The position numbers and the translations under genes were made by a program. Of a DNA stretch of 64,000 bases, positions 22,800 to 33,009 are shown one piece after another. Each line of letters opens with the position of its first letter. The first letter of the stretch is position 1. The stretch lies in contig JAGTJL010000007.1 in assembly GCA_020746875.1 (NCBI GenBank), forward strand, positions 62,001 to 126,000, given 5' to 3'. Under the pieces are notes generated by a model. The model was not told where the DNA came from, made no database searches, and saw only the letters and a list, made by a program, of their open reading frames with translations. This DNA comes from Rhexocercosporidium sp. MPI-PUGE-AT-0058. Lineage: Eukaryota > Ascomycota > Leotiomycetes > Helotiales.

Positions 22800-23721
22800 T
22801 CAATGACGCAACCGGCGAAGCGCAGCACCAAACTTTTCGCGTCCAGCGTGCACCCGGGGAGGTTCGACGGGTCCTGTTCTGCCTGGGACGTTTGGGATTG
22901 GTGCAGATGATAACCTTGGAGGAAGCGGTTGCGGTTGATCAATTGAGATAGTTATGGTGTCAAAATTGTTGGTGGTTGCGACATGGAGGTCGTAGCGGCT
23001 GGCCGAAATTAGTAACGAAATTTGAAAGGGGAAAAAAAGAAGCCTACCACACAGGGCAAGTTCCTGATGTATCTAGGAGCCAAGGGTCGATGCAGCCGGG
23101 GTGGAATCGATGGGTACACGGGAGCATACGGGTCTCTTCGCCTTGGACGAAGTCATCAACGCAGATGGAGCACTCGAGACTATGGGATTGAGTCTGAAGC
23201 GGGGGTACTTGAGCAGTCGAGAGACTGCCTCCAGCAGTTTCTAACGTATTAGCCCTTTGATCAGAAGCAGCTTTGATTTTCTCGGGGATAGTAGAGGAAC
23301 TCGTTGCGAGGATGGTAGTCGATTGAGAGCCGTCGTTTATTTGACATGTAGCGGCAGGCTCGATGTCTCTCTGTCCAGCTCCCTTTACATTATCCTCGCC
23401 AAACCGAACGATCGGGATGCTCTCAATAACAATCCTATCTATGCCGCTTGTTCGACTCTGCCTTGGTCGCGGTTGTGTTGCCTGCTGGGTGCCATGTCGC
23501 CTCTGATTGCGGTGAGTGATAAAAGTTCCGGTTAACATAGCAAGAACGAACACAGCAAAAATTATACCCAAAGTGATGTAAAAGATAACGTATCCACTAC
23601 TAGTTGTTTGGTCAGATTCGGACGATGTCTGGTCAGGTCGAGGGGATGTCGTTATCGTCTCTCGCGCCAGGACAACTGTAATTGAGAGTATCATAGTCCA
23701 AATAGAGATTTTGTTAAACAA
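22800..23721 (-). CDS. signal peptide-TM-RING-H2 protein (probable E3 ubiquitin ligase), 2 exons
   Basis: Predicted 290-residue protein. Exon 1 is 23721-23048, the intron is 22999-23047 (49 nt, donor GTAGGC, TACTAAT branch site, acceptor CCAG), and exon 2 is 22998-22800. Order: signal peptide (1-20), Ser/Thr-rich lumenal stretch, TM helix (44-66), basic flank, low-complexity linker, RING-H2 (184-225), then a Pro-rich tail ending ALRRLRH. Zinc ligands are C184, C187, C202, H204, H207, C210, C222 and C225, spacing C-x2-C-x14-C-x1-H-x2-H-x2-C-x11-C-x2-C. The last Cys codon is split by the intron; without splicing the frame reads Trp-stop. Such membrane RING-H2 proteins are usually E3 ligases of endosomes, vacuole or ER; the substrate is unknown. 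Confidence 0.85.
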
Positions 23722-25169
23722 GGGATGCTATTGTTGAATTCATAAGACAGAAAATGAAAAAAATGTGATGTTATGCTTTTATTCTATCATGGGATGATAA
23801 TTCAAAGAGATTTAAGCCACCCTGCTCCTCTATTCAGAGAAGCGGGGTTGAGAGTCTTGCCAAGATTTGTAAATCGAAAGATATCTTCAATAGGACTTGT
23901 TTAAGTTGTGCGATAGGAGTTTTGTATGCAGCCGCCGAGCTTTCCACAAGAGCGGGGTTTGGCTTATAAACCGCATAGCAGGAACCAAATCTTGCTCTTC
24001 AGCTCTCCTAGTCTTTGGTCGAGAGAATGAAGAAGCTCACTATGCGCCCCATTGTCGACGCCGATATTTCACTTCTGGCGCCAACTGTTCCAGGTTCGCA
24101 AATGGACGATGTGCCCGAATGTGGAAATATGATGTCGGGCTTTCCGTCGCGCCAGCGAATTTTCAGTCACAGCATCAGATTGGTGCCGATGGGCGCGATT
24201 GGGTGCTTCTAGTCGAACAAATAGCAGTTATCCCTTTTCGTTTCACAACATTGTGATAACCGGCTGATTTCTTTGAACGAATTGTCTAATTGAAACACAA
24301 AGTTGTCAATCAGACCACTCCTAATCAGGAATACTCCACAGTATGTAAGGAGGCGGACTAGGATCAATTCATTCAGCTAAAAGTAGTCCTTCTAATATTA
24401 AATAATATTTCCTCTAAACTGATAACTTAAATATCTAAGTATCGCTGGCACTAACGCACTAAAGGCAGAATACCTGAGATTGGGAAATCAATTGCCCATC
24501 TAAATATAGAGCTAATACAATTCCAGTTAGTTCGAAAGGACACTAAAGGGGCTAAAGAATGGATATTTTTATCCTCGATCACATGCTTCTGACACAAGCC
24601 ACGTCGATGACTTGCATTAACTAGCTGCAGTTAGTTAACCGTGCTGAACGGAAAATAGCGTTCATATGTAATTAAACGATTGGACATTACCAATGTTATC
24701 CTTGCAGCAACCTTGAGAAAGTTGGTCAACATGATGTATATCGCTAAGCCAGTCAAACACATTATTTAACAGTCTGACACATCTTCACCATCCACAATGC
24801 TTAGTGGTTTATGAGGAAAGCCTCGATAAAATTTGAGAGGGTCTCGGCAAGCCACAAACCCAGTCGCAAGCGGGACCGCGAGAAAAGTGGTGCGGCATAT
24901 GACTATCAAGACTAATCCAGACTAAACAGCGAACCCTCCCCATCATTGACTATGATTGAGGAGACGGGAGCGAGATGATAAGAGTACCATATCTCATCTC
25001 ATCTTTGCGGTTTTGCCAGCTTTCTGGCTAATGTCCTACCCGATTTTGAAACACAAGACTACGAATTCCTGCTCCAGAAGTCCACATACGACTGGCAAAC
25101 CAAGCAAAAAATATTTCTGCTTCTAAACTGATCGCGAGCCATAGCACTCTTTTCACAAGTCTCACCACT
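23722..25169. other. normal-composition stretch without recognised genes
   Basis: About 1.45 kb between divergent genes (RING-H2 minus, MARVEL B plus), so it should contain both promoters. Frames at 23897-24256 and 24015-24212 overlap in different frames and neither is recognisable. The part around 24360-24700 is somewhat AT-richer. Confidence 0.4.
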
Positions 25170-25823
25170 ATGGGGACCCCCTCCAAGGTTACATCGGCGT
25201 GTCTTCGCGTCTTGGAGTTTGGAATCTCCTGCATCATACTCGGTGTTCTTTCGAAGTTCATCTATGCTCTCAATCAGGGCAACGGCTCTGCGGATTCACG
25301 ACTGATCTTCGCCATATCAATGGCTGCCATCAGTATCCTATTCACTTTCATCCTTGTTCCGCCCGTAAAGTACTCCTTTTACTGCTTCCCGTTGGATTTC
25401 GCTTTGTTTATCTGCTGGATAACGTGCTTCGCTCTTCTCGAAGACGTGAGTCTCCTTTCTTTATTACAGTCCCTCTTAAATCTCAGGAAGGTTCATGGAA
25501 CATACCAACATCTAGTATAGCTCTCCGGAACGCACACTTGCTCGTCATACTGGTACAATCATTACTGGTCCTTTTATTGGGGCAGCGCCTGGAAACTTCC
25601 AGCAGGGACGGTGGTCGTCACAGATTTCGGCTGTTCGCAATGGAGAGTAGTACTTGCGTTTAGCTTCATAATTTCATTCTGCTGGCTCACCAACGGGTTC
25701 TTGGTACGTATAATACGCTATTCTGCAGACCTAGACGCTTTAGAAGCTCTGACATATAAGTACAGAGTTTATATGTTTGCATTGAGCATTACAATTTGGG
25801 CTATCGGATCGTGGCTACCGTGA
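25170..25823 (+). CDS. MARVEL-like four-TM membrane protein B, 3 exons (3' end uncertain)
   Basis: Paralogue of the gene at 8724-9372. Exon 1 25170-25445 (92 codons), intron 25446-25520 (GTGAGT...TATAG, 75 nt), exon 2 25521-25703 (61 codons), then a donor GTACGT at 25704. Exon 2 opens with a SGTHTC segment and the aromatic block YWYNHYWSFYWG, then VLAFSFIISF, aligning with gene A segment by segment. For exon 3 I prefer the acceptor ending at 25760 (57-nt intron with CTGAC branch) and the stop at 25821-25823, giving about 173 residues; the 57 nt are in frame and stop-free, so non-splicing or another acceptor is possible. Topology is three hydrophobic segments in exon 1 and one in exon 2. Function unknown, as for its paralogue. 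Confidence 0.78.
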
Positions 25824-26348
25824 GGTGAGTTCACTTCTCTCAAAAATTTAGCTCCTATTCTAACCAACGTATTAGAAAATTCAAGTGGTGGAGAAAACCA
25901 CATACAGACACGCCGAACGATGTTGAGAATCGAGTCAAGTAGGATCTAAACGAGCTCTCAGCCTCGATTCACCAAATTGCAGGAACACCTATCTTGTCTT
26001 CTCTTCTCATATGTCAACAGCGTTTTCGTTTCGTTGGTCTAGTAATCAAATTCTGCTATCTATCCAAGGGCAGAGGATGTGGCTGGCAGCATTGTTAGTT
26101 AATGAATCAAATCTTAATAGTCTGCGTTCAGGTTATAAATCCGCGAGCTGGTTCGGGGGACTAGGAGTGACGATGCTACATTCTACAGTGTGTAGCCATA
26201 AGTCTAAATAGGAGGATTATTAATAACTTCTCTCATGAAATTAATTGTATTTATTAAAACAACACAAAAATCCACTAAACTAAATCGTAATTGCATACAA
26301 ATAAGATCGTTAAAATGTAAGGTATCTTTTTGCCTTCTCAGTATTTTA
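25824..26348. other. 3' flank of MARVEL gene B, no gene recognised
   Basis: A 67-codon frame at 26011-26211 has no recognisable feature. Composition becomes AT-rich after about 26220. Confidence 0.4.
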
Positions 26349-27281
26349 TATAGTCCCACCCCACCATTCCGCCACCCCTTTTACACCATATCTTACTACT
26401 TTTAATACTTAATATTTTTATTATTTAATAATAGAATAAGCTAAAACTAAAACTTTACAATATTGTTTATAAGGGATTTTAGGTTTTATAAGGATGTTTA
26501 TTTTGTGTCACGTAATATTATATACTAAGTATGTAAAGGTCTAAGAAATTTCTCTGGTATAAATTTAATATAAATTTAATTATTCTTGTTTTCTTAGTAA
26601 CTTCTACATTTATTGATATGAAACTTTAAAACTTATAATTAAGGTGTATTTTATATGATATTTTAATATTCCTAAGTTTTAAGTTCATTCTATTAATGAT
26701 AATTATATACTTAAGCAAAATATAAAGCATTATATAAATAATTTATATAAGAGAAATTAATTACTTAATTGAACCACATCTACTAATACAACTACTTTAA
26801 AATTCTTAAAACCTTAAGATTTATATACGATTTTCATACATTTTAAGTTTTTTAATTATTAAAATAGTTATTAGTAAGTGATTTTTGGATTTTTTTGTAT
26901 GTAAAAAATTTAATTTAAGATTACAGCAACTTAGCCCTTATATTACGCGACCGCTAAAGTCACGTAATAAACCGCTAAACTATTAAAATCTAAAGGTCTA
27001 GGACCGACAAGACCTGACGGTCTTAGCGATTATATAATATAAAAGTTTTATATAAGACTAGCACGTCTGCTATTAGATAAGAGCTTCGTGCTTAATTAAA
27101 AATAATATCTTACTTATATTAGTTATTATTTTTCTTATCGTACGTAATATACCTGCTTCGAGATCATTAAGATCAATATAACCTACCGTATCTACACCGA
27201 GTAAATACACGGAACGGGACATATTAGTAAGCGATTAATTCGGATAATATTAATAATTACTTATTCTAGACATTATGATAT
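26349..27281. mobile_element. RIP-degraded sequence starting with a C-rich transposon-end motif
   Basis: The block opens with TAGTCCCACCCCACCATTCC at about 26351-26370 followed by GCCACCCCTTTTACACC, nearly the same as 37398-37430. This is probably the left end of an element of the family sharing the motif at 7388-7432. No transposase is recognisable in the following 900 bp. Confidence 0.45.
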
Positions 27282-27590
27282 TGTGAGAATAGGCGAGCTA
27301 ATCAGAATGAGGAAGCGCAGTAGGTGAGGACACGTGATCAAAGAGAGAGAGAATTGCTTTGCTTGCTTAAAGAGCTAGAAGAGCTCTTCGGTAGTTATAT
27401 ACAAAATAATAGTTTCTTTAAAAGCTTTTACGACTACGTAACTAATTACGTAGCTTATACGAGCTACGTAATTGAATACGAGCGTAATTTCCCGGAATAC
27501 GAAGGTAATTTCCGGGCCGCGTAAGCAGTGGAAACTCCTTCGGCTATTCTAGGGTAGAATCGGCACGAGTTACCGAAGTCAAATCCAATA
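27282..27590 (-). mobile_element. solo LTR of the Copia family (copy 1)
   Basis: A 309-bp sequence that is the reverse complement of the LTRs of the Copia element at 50755-56925. It begins TGTGAGAATAGGCGAG and ends ATCCAATA (an expected CA end turned to TA). Flanking 5-mers are GATAT and GGTAT, a target duplication differing by one transition. No internal Copia sequence follows, hence a solo LTR left by LTR-LTR recombination. It contains the conserved antisense frame at 27324-27524. Confidence 0.85.
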
Positions 27591-27592
27591 GG

Positions 27593-28080
27593 TATAAAAG
27601 TAAATTAAAGCACTGCGAGCAGTTTTGGTTAAATTAAAGTGATTTATTATTATTTTAATTATAAAAGAAAATTAAGAGAAATAATTATTCTCTTAAAGGC
27701 AGTTAATAATAGCAGAAACCAATTAAGTTACGTGTAATACTATGTATTAATGACTTTTATAGTTTTAAAGTTAGCTGCTTTAATCAAAAGTTAAATACCT
27801 TGGAAACGTTTAAGCTTGCCTTATAAGCCCTAACCTTTTAAACGAAGCTTTTACTTCTTCGGGGTATACGTTATTATAAATATAAATGTCGTATAGGCAC
27901 GGGCAGCTGCTCTCTTGGCACTGCACGTGACCTAATTAGGTTCTGCTACCGTAGACCGCCTTTAGGAAAATATTTATTTCTCTTAATTTCTTATTATAAT
28001 TAAGAACAACAATTAATCACTTTAATTTAATTAAAACTGCTCGCAGTATTTTAATCCACTTTTATACTATAGTTATAAGC
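27593..28080. repeat. inverted pair of LTR-like repeats (family X)
   Basis: The right arm (27882-28080) starts TGTCGTATAGGCACGGGCAG and ends near TTTTATACTATA. The left arm (27593-27745) is its reverse complement, sharing the CTGCGAGCAG block. Between them lies a truncated piece of repeat family Y (27746-27881). Direct copies of the right arm occur at 30705-30897 and 37741-37925. Confidence 0.65.
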
Positions 28081-29639
28081 CTTATTAACGAAGTTATTAA
28101 ATTAATATTCTTCCTTTTATGCGCTATTAATTTAAATGAAGCCTATAAGGTAAGTTTATAAATGAAAAGTATTTATTATATATTATAAAATTTTCTATTT
28201 TATTATAGAATATAATTTATACTGCTATTTTTCTTTTAATTCTTTTATTTTACTTTAAACGAATATAAAAGCTGAGTAACTAAACTCGATACTTCTTTAA
28301 TTCTTCTTTTCTTATTAAATACTCGAAGCTCACGAGAGTAACTCATTCGTTATAATAGACTTAATTTCAGTTTCTTTTTTAAATAATTAAACTCCTTTTA
28401 ATTATAATAAATAAACTTAAACTCTTTAATATTAAGCGTTTAAGACCTTTTATATTTTTTATAAAAGATATAGAATTTAATAAACCTTACGTTATTAATT
28501 GCTTTTAATCTTTTCGACGCCAAACCGAGCCCTTATCGGTAAACGATTTAAGAATTTAATAAGATAAAAAAGCTATTAAGTATAACTTTTAAGCTTAAGT
28601 AAAATAAGACGAAGATATTCGCGACTTTATAGAAAATGGCCTGAAGCCGGGCGTATTATTACCGGTAAAGGCTATAATTAAGAATATAATTTTAATATAT
28701 ATTATTTTTATAAAAGAATACGTAAGAAAGCTCGTATAATAAAAAGAAAAGACTCGCGCTTATAAAGCAGCTTATAAGTGGATTTAAGAAATAATTAATT
28801 CTTTTATCTATTAAAGAATAATTAAGGAATATAAGAACGAATAAGCTCGTATAGAAAAAGAGTAATTAACCGAGATAATAAACGAAGACCCTTAATTAAA
28901 GTTATGGATTCTTTAGTTACTTCTTTAAATCCTTAAGAGAGATTATACTCCCTCGAAAACAAGTGCTCGCACGCTAGTATAGTTTACTTATAAAAAGAAG
29001 CTCGCTTTTATTAAAGCAGGGTAAGTTAATCTTAAGGAATAGCTTTAAAAATAAAGAGCGGCTTATTAAGATACTCTCTTATACGACTTACCGAATATTA
29101 AAACCCGCTAATAATGCTTAACTTTATTAAGGCGGTATAAGAAAAGCTCGCACCGAAATAAACGCGCGAACGGCACTTTAAATTATTAAGAAATAATGCT
29201 CTCGAGGTAGTAAATTAATACTTTTTACTTAATTACGTTAATGAATTATTTGCTTTTAATAAGGAATTACTTATAGCTTTTAAATAACGAAATATTATAA
29301 GTTTATATATTACTTTTAAAAAAAAATTTAAATACTCCCGCAACTCCGTCGGTTTAACGAAATCAGTCGCTAAATACGCAAGTAAATACTTACTTATATG
29401 AGTATGGCTTTTACTACTATAAGGCTATCGATTATTATAAACTTCGATATTATTACGACGGCTCGACGGCGAGCAACCTCAGGAACTTATTATTAGTAAA
29501 AGAAATTAAAAAAAAACTCGACTTCGACTAGAGAACGATTTTCTTAACCTCCTCCAAACGATCGCTAAACTTAATAAGAATATGCTATTAATAACGTAAC
29601 TGGCTTTAGAACTACCTTTCGGTAATTCTTTTTTTACTT
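28081..29639. other. RIP-degraded AT-rich sequence after family X arm
   Basis: The first 220 bp (28081-28300) match 37926-38150, so they belong to the same element as family X. The rest is AT-rich with no recognised coding remnant. Confidence 0.4.
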
Positions 29640-30005
29640 AAGTATTAATAATTCTTATAATTTTAAAGCTAACTACTTTAGTAAAAGCAAAATAGTCTGG
29701 AAACGTTTAAGCTTACCTTATAAGCTCTGGATTTTTCGACGAAGCTCTAGCTGCTGCGAGGGTATACGCTACTATAGATATAAATCGTCATTCGTTTATA
29801 AAGAGCACTTTACTTAATAATAGAGCTATTATTTATTTAATAAATTCAGAAGCTCTACTGGTTCCCGAAAGCTTTATTAAATTTATTATAAATAATAACG
29901 TAAAGGCCGGAACGTTAAGCTTAATAATTAAAAAGCGCGATACGCGAGTTTTTAAAAGTATTCTCCACGGCTTTAACGGACCGAATACAAATAATTTAAT
30001 CTCTT
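29640..30005 (+). repeat. repeat family Y, full copy
   Basis: Shares GGAAACGTTTAAGCTT and following sequence with 27780-27881 (direct, truncated), and 29757-29990 matches the reverse complement of 32690-32920 (shared ATAATAAATTTAATAAAGCT). The nature of the element is unknown. Confidence 0.6.
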
Positions 30006-30161
30006 TAAACGTTATTATTATCAAAAGCTTTAACGTTAATAGTATTTCAAAAGCTCGCTTTTTATAAGTAAGAGTTTAATACGAAAAGAAGAGATTTGGC
30101 GTGAATAATAATTCTATTACTTCGGGGGAACTAGGTCTATATAACTACTTTTAGGCGCCAA

Positions 30162-30238
30162 GCTATTTAGCTCTCGCATCGGCTATTTGCTCTCGCATCG
30201 GCTATTTACTCTCTCATCGGCTATTTGCTCTCGCATCG
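30162..30238 (+). repeat. minisatellite, four 19-20 bp units
   Basis: Units based on GCTATTTGCTCTCGCATCG, repeated four times with point differences, followed by a partial fifth. Seen directly. It is too short and lacks spacers, so it is not a CRISPR array. Confidence 0.85.
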
Positions 30239-30284
30239 GTTATTAGCTTTATATTGAAACTACCTTTGTATCAAGACTAGCTTT

Positions 30285-30460
30285 ATATTTACCAGAGCTT
30301 CCGAGGTTTAAAACACGGAAGCTTAAGGCTTCCGAAAGCCACTGTTTTAGCCCTGAATAACCTTTTACCGGAAGCTTAAAGCTTCCGAGGTTCAAAGCAC
30401 GGAAGCCGGAGCTTTATGCAAAGGTAGTTGAGTTATAGAAAAGTATGCTTAATATAATCT
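30285..30460 (+). repeat. LTR-like repeat, less mutated copy of 14440-14640
   Basis: Carries internal near-palindromic CGGAAGCTTAAGGCTTCCG and a repeated GAAGCTTAAAGCTTCCGAGG. Inverted with respect to the block 2 copy and much less converted, so it shows the pre-RIP state better. Confidence 0.6.
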
Positions 30461-30704
30461 TATATTAATTAATTGATTTATTAATTAATTAATTAAGTAC
30501 TAGATCGAGAACAGTCGATCTATGAGTTGTCGAGTATTTATAAGTTTAAGTTTCATAAGAAAATCGTTAATTTATATAATTAAGTTATTTACTTAATTAT
30601 TATATATAAGCGTAATTATTTACTTAATTCTTTCTTATTATTTACTTTCGCTTAGCGCAGCTAATTATAATAGTAGTAGCTTATTATTCTTACTTACTAA
30701 AGGA

Positions 30705-30897
30705 GTGTGTCGTATAAGCGCGGGCAGATGCTCCTTTAGTATTACACGTGACTTAATTAGGTTTTACTACGGTAAACCGCCTTCAGGAGAATAAATGTTT
30801 TCTCTTAATTTCCTTTTATAATTTTAAATATTAATTAATTACTTTAATTAAACTTAAACTGCTCGCAGTGCTTTAATCCACTTCTTTACTATATTAG
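30705..30897 (+). repeat. repeat family X, second direct copy
   Basis: Starts TGTCGTATAAGCGCGGGCAG after a purine-rich AAAGGAGTG and ends near CTTTACTATATT. The copies at 27882-28080 and here could be the two LTRs of a decayed element of about 3 kb; the purine tract just before this copy fits a polypurine tract. Inferred. Confidence 0.5.
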
Positions 30898-31246
30898 GCC
30901 TTAAATCTTAAATTTACGTGCGTTTTTTATTAAATTCTTTAACGCTTCCTTTTTGAGATAACTTACGTATAAATACTATAACGGAGCTTCGTCGACTCAC
31001 AGCTATATATAACGTCTACTTAATTAAAAGCCTTAACAAATACTCCTCTTAACGTTAGAAATATCAAATTATAATAATTTAAAGAATTTAAAAATACAGT
31101 AAATAATTAAAAGACTAAAAGGTAATTAAAAGGCTTGTATTTTAAAAAAGCTAAGTTAAACTGTCGCTTTAATTACTTCAAAACCAAGCTGTCCTTAGCT
31201 GTTCTTATACCTAAAGTGTAATCTAAACCGTTATATTAAACTTATA

Positions 31247-32622
31247 CAGTCCCAGTCAACTGATATCCGTCTGCTTAGCGAAAATACTAAAATTAATATA
31301 TTATACGTAATACAATTTCTAATATAATTACATAACAATATTAGTTATACGTAAAACAAATACATTAAATTAATCGTTATAATCTCCTTTTTCTAAAACT
31401 TTAATTAGTTTCTTTATAAGTTGCGCACAGACTTCAATATTTCGTATACTATTTATTCGCTGCGATACAAGCTTTAATTCTAGCTAGCATACTCGCACTT
31501 AAAATATTAAATAACGACTTATTTAAAGTATTCTACGCAGCTTATAAATAGCTTTTTCCGTTGCCTTATATGCTCTAATTTTAATTGTCGGCCGTAATAT
31601 TAAGGAACATTTCGTAAAATCGTTTTTTAAATGCTATTATACGTACTCGATAGGATTAAGATCGGGAGAGAAATCTAATTAATTAATAAGTAAAGTAATT
31701 AGTTTTCCTTTAAACTAAAGTCTAACCTTTTTTATAATATATATTAAAGTATTATCTTATATAAACTCGTACTTAAGGTTTAAATCTTTAAAAATCGGTC
31801 CGACTTTAGCGTTTAAGACTTCTAAGTAAGACTTAATTAAATACCCGTGTTTCTTCGACTTAAAATCGCGGTTTATAATATAAAAGTTGCTTTTTCCGAT
31901 ATCTTAAAAGGCTCCTTAAATTATAACCTTTATACTCTTCTTATAATTATACGTTTAAATCATCTCTCGATTCCATTTTTGCGCTAGCGTGCGAAAGCAC
32001 TATTCGGCATTTTTACCCCGCCCCCGCTTTATAAAGCACTTGTCGCTCTAGTATATTATTCCCTATTCCTCGACACTCTAATTTTTATCTTAAGGCATTA
32101 AGTAAGACGTTAAGCTACGTGCTCTTCCGTAAGTACTGGCCGTCTCTTCGCTTTTTAATTAAGTATTCCATGCTTTTTTAAGATCTTCTTAATTATAATC
32201 CTCTTATAACTTAAGTTATACGCTATAATAATCTCTTAATATATATCCTTCGGGTGTAAACGTACGTATTATATAAGTTTCCTTTCTTTGGTATTTATAT
32301 ACGATTTGCCCCTTGCTTTACGTAATATAAATTTGCCGTCGTCTTATAATTTGTCTTACTAAAAAGTATATTATACGGTGCTACAATAGACTTTTAAGTT
32401 CCTAGCGATCTCGTACGGATTTGTATATCTGCGAGCCTGCTTAAGGATTTGTCCGCGTAAGAATAAAAAGAGTTCGTATCTTTTTCCTCGATACCCAAAT
32501 ATCGCATTAAGAGGAGTACGTTGAGCTAGCATTTTTATTACTATTGTAAAGAGGAAGAGAAACGCGTATCGCGAAAAGTCGCGGTTTTACACTTTTCGCT
32601 TAATATCAGTTGGCACTGACTG
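31247..32622 (-). mobile_element. Tc1/mariner-type DNA transposon, 1.38 kb
   Basis: Inverted ends CAGTCCCAGTCAACTGATAT (31247-31266) and, on the other strand, CAGTCAGTGCCAACTGATAT (from 32622) are each flanked by TA (31245-31246 and 32623-32624), the hallmark TA target duplication. The shared subterminal GCGAAAA extends the match. Internal minus-strand coding is a decayed transposase. The size is typical for fungal Tc1/mariner elements. Confidence 0.85.
31370..32532 (-). pseudogene. Tc1/mariner transposase (DDE superfamily) relic
   Basis: The ATG at 32532 opens a frame beginning MLAQRTPLNAIFG with an IARNLKV helix-turn-helix-like segment, and the relic ends at TAA 31370-31372. Toward the C-terminus, broken frames show a DNTLIYI segment (after the second catalytic Asp, DNAPxHxA in the family) and DFSPDLNPIEYV, the highly conserved SPDLNPIE motif. 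Several stops interrupt it, and the 1,163-nt span is not a multiple of three, so at least one frameshift exists. Inactive. Confidence 0.78.
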
Positions 32623-32689
32623 TAAGAGGCGAGCTTTTAAAATAATATTAATATTAAAACCTTTAATAATAATAATATTTAAAAAAAAT

Positions 32690-32920
32690 TAAATCCCTTC
32701 TATTCTATCCGTTAAAGCCGTAGAAAGCACTTTTAAAGACTTAAGTACTACGCCTCTTAATTATTAGGCTTAACTTTATCGTTTATAATAAATTTAATAA
32801 AGCTTTTAAAGACGAGGAAAACTTTTAAATTTATTAAATAAGTAATAGCTGCGTTGTTAAGTAAAGTGCTTTTAACGAGTGACTAGCGATTTATATTTAT
32901 AATAGTGTATACTTTTAAAT
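32690..32920 (-). repeat. repeat family Y, inverted copy
   Basis: Reverse complement of 29757-29990. The two inverted copies bracket the Tc1/mariner element and family X copy 2, suggesting they could be ends of one larger composite insertion. Confidence 0.55.
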
Positions 32921-33009
32921 GTAACATTCACGGTTTCGATAGTTAAGCTACACTAGCTAATTGCTTTATTAACTGCAGGTAGCCTCGGACGTCACGCGCC
33001 TATCGTCGT

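Noticed and set aside
23044..23721. RING-H2 frame ending in Trp-stop as a pseudogene
   Set aside because: A 49-nt intron with good donor, TACTAAT branch and acceptor restores the final Cys and an open tail, so the gene is likely intact.
30162..30238. CRISPR-like direct repeats
   Set aside because: Four head-to-tail 19-20 bp units with no spacers in a eukaryotic genome; a simple minisatellite.
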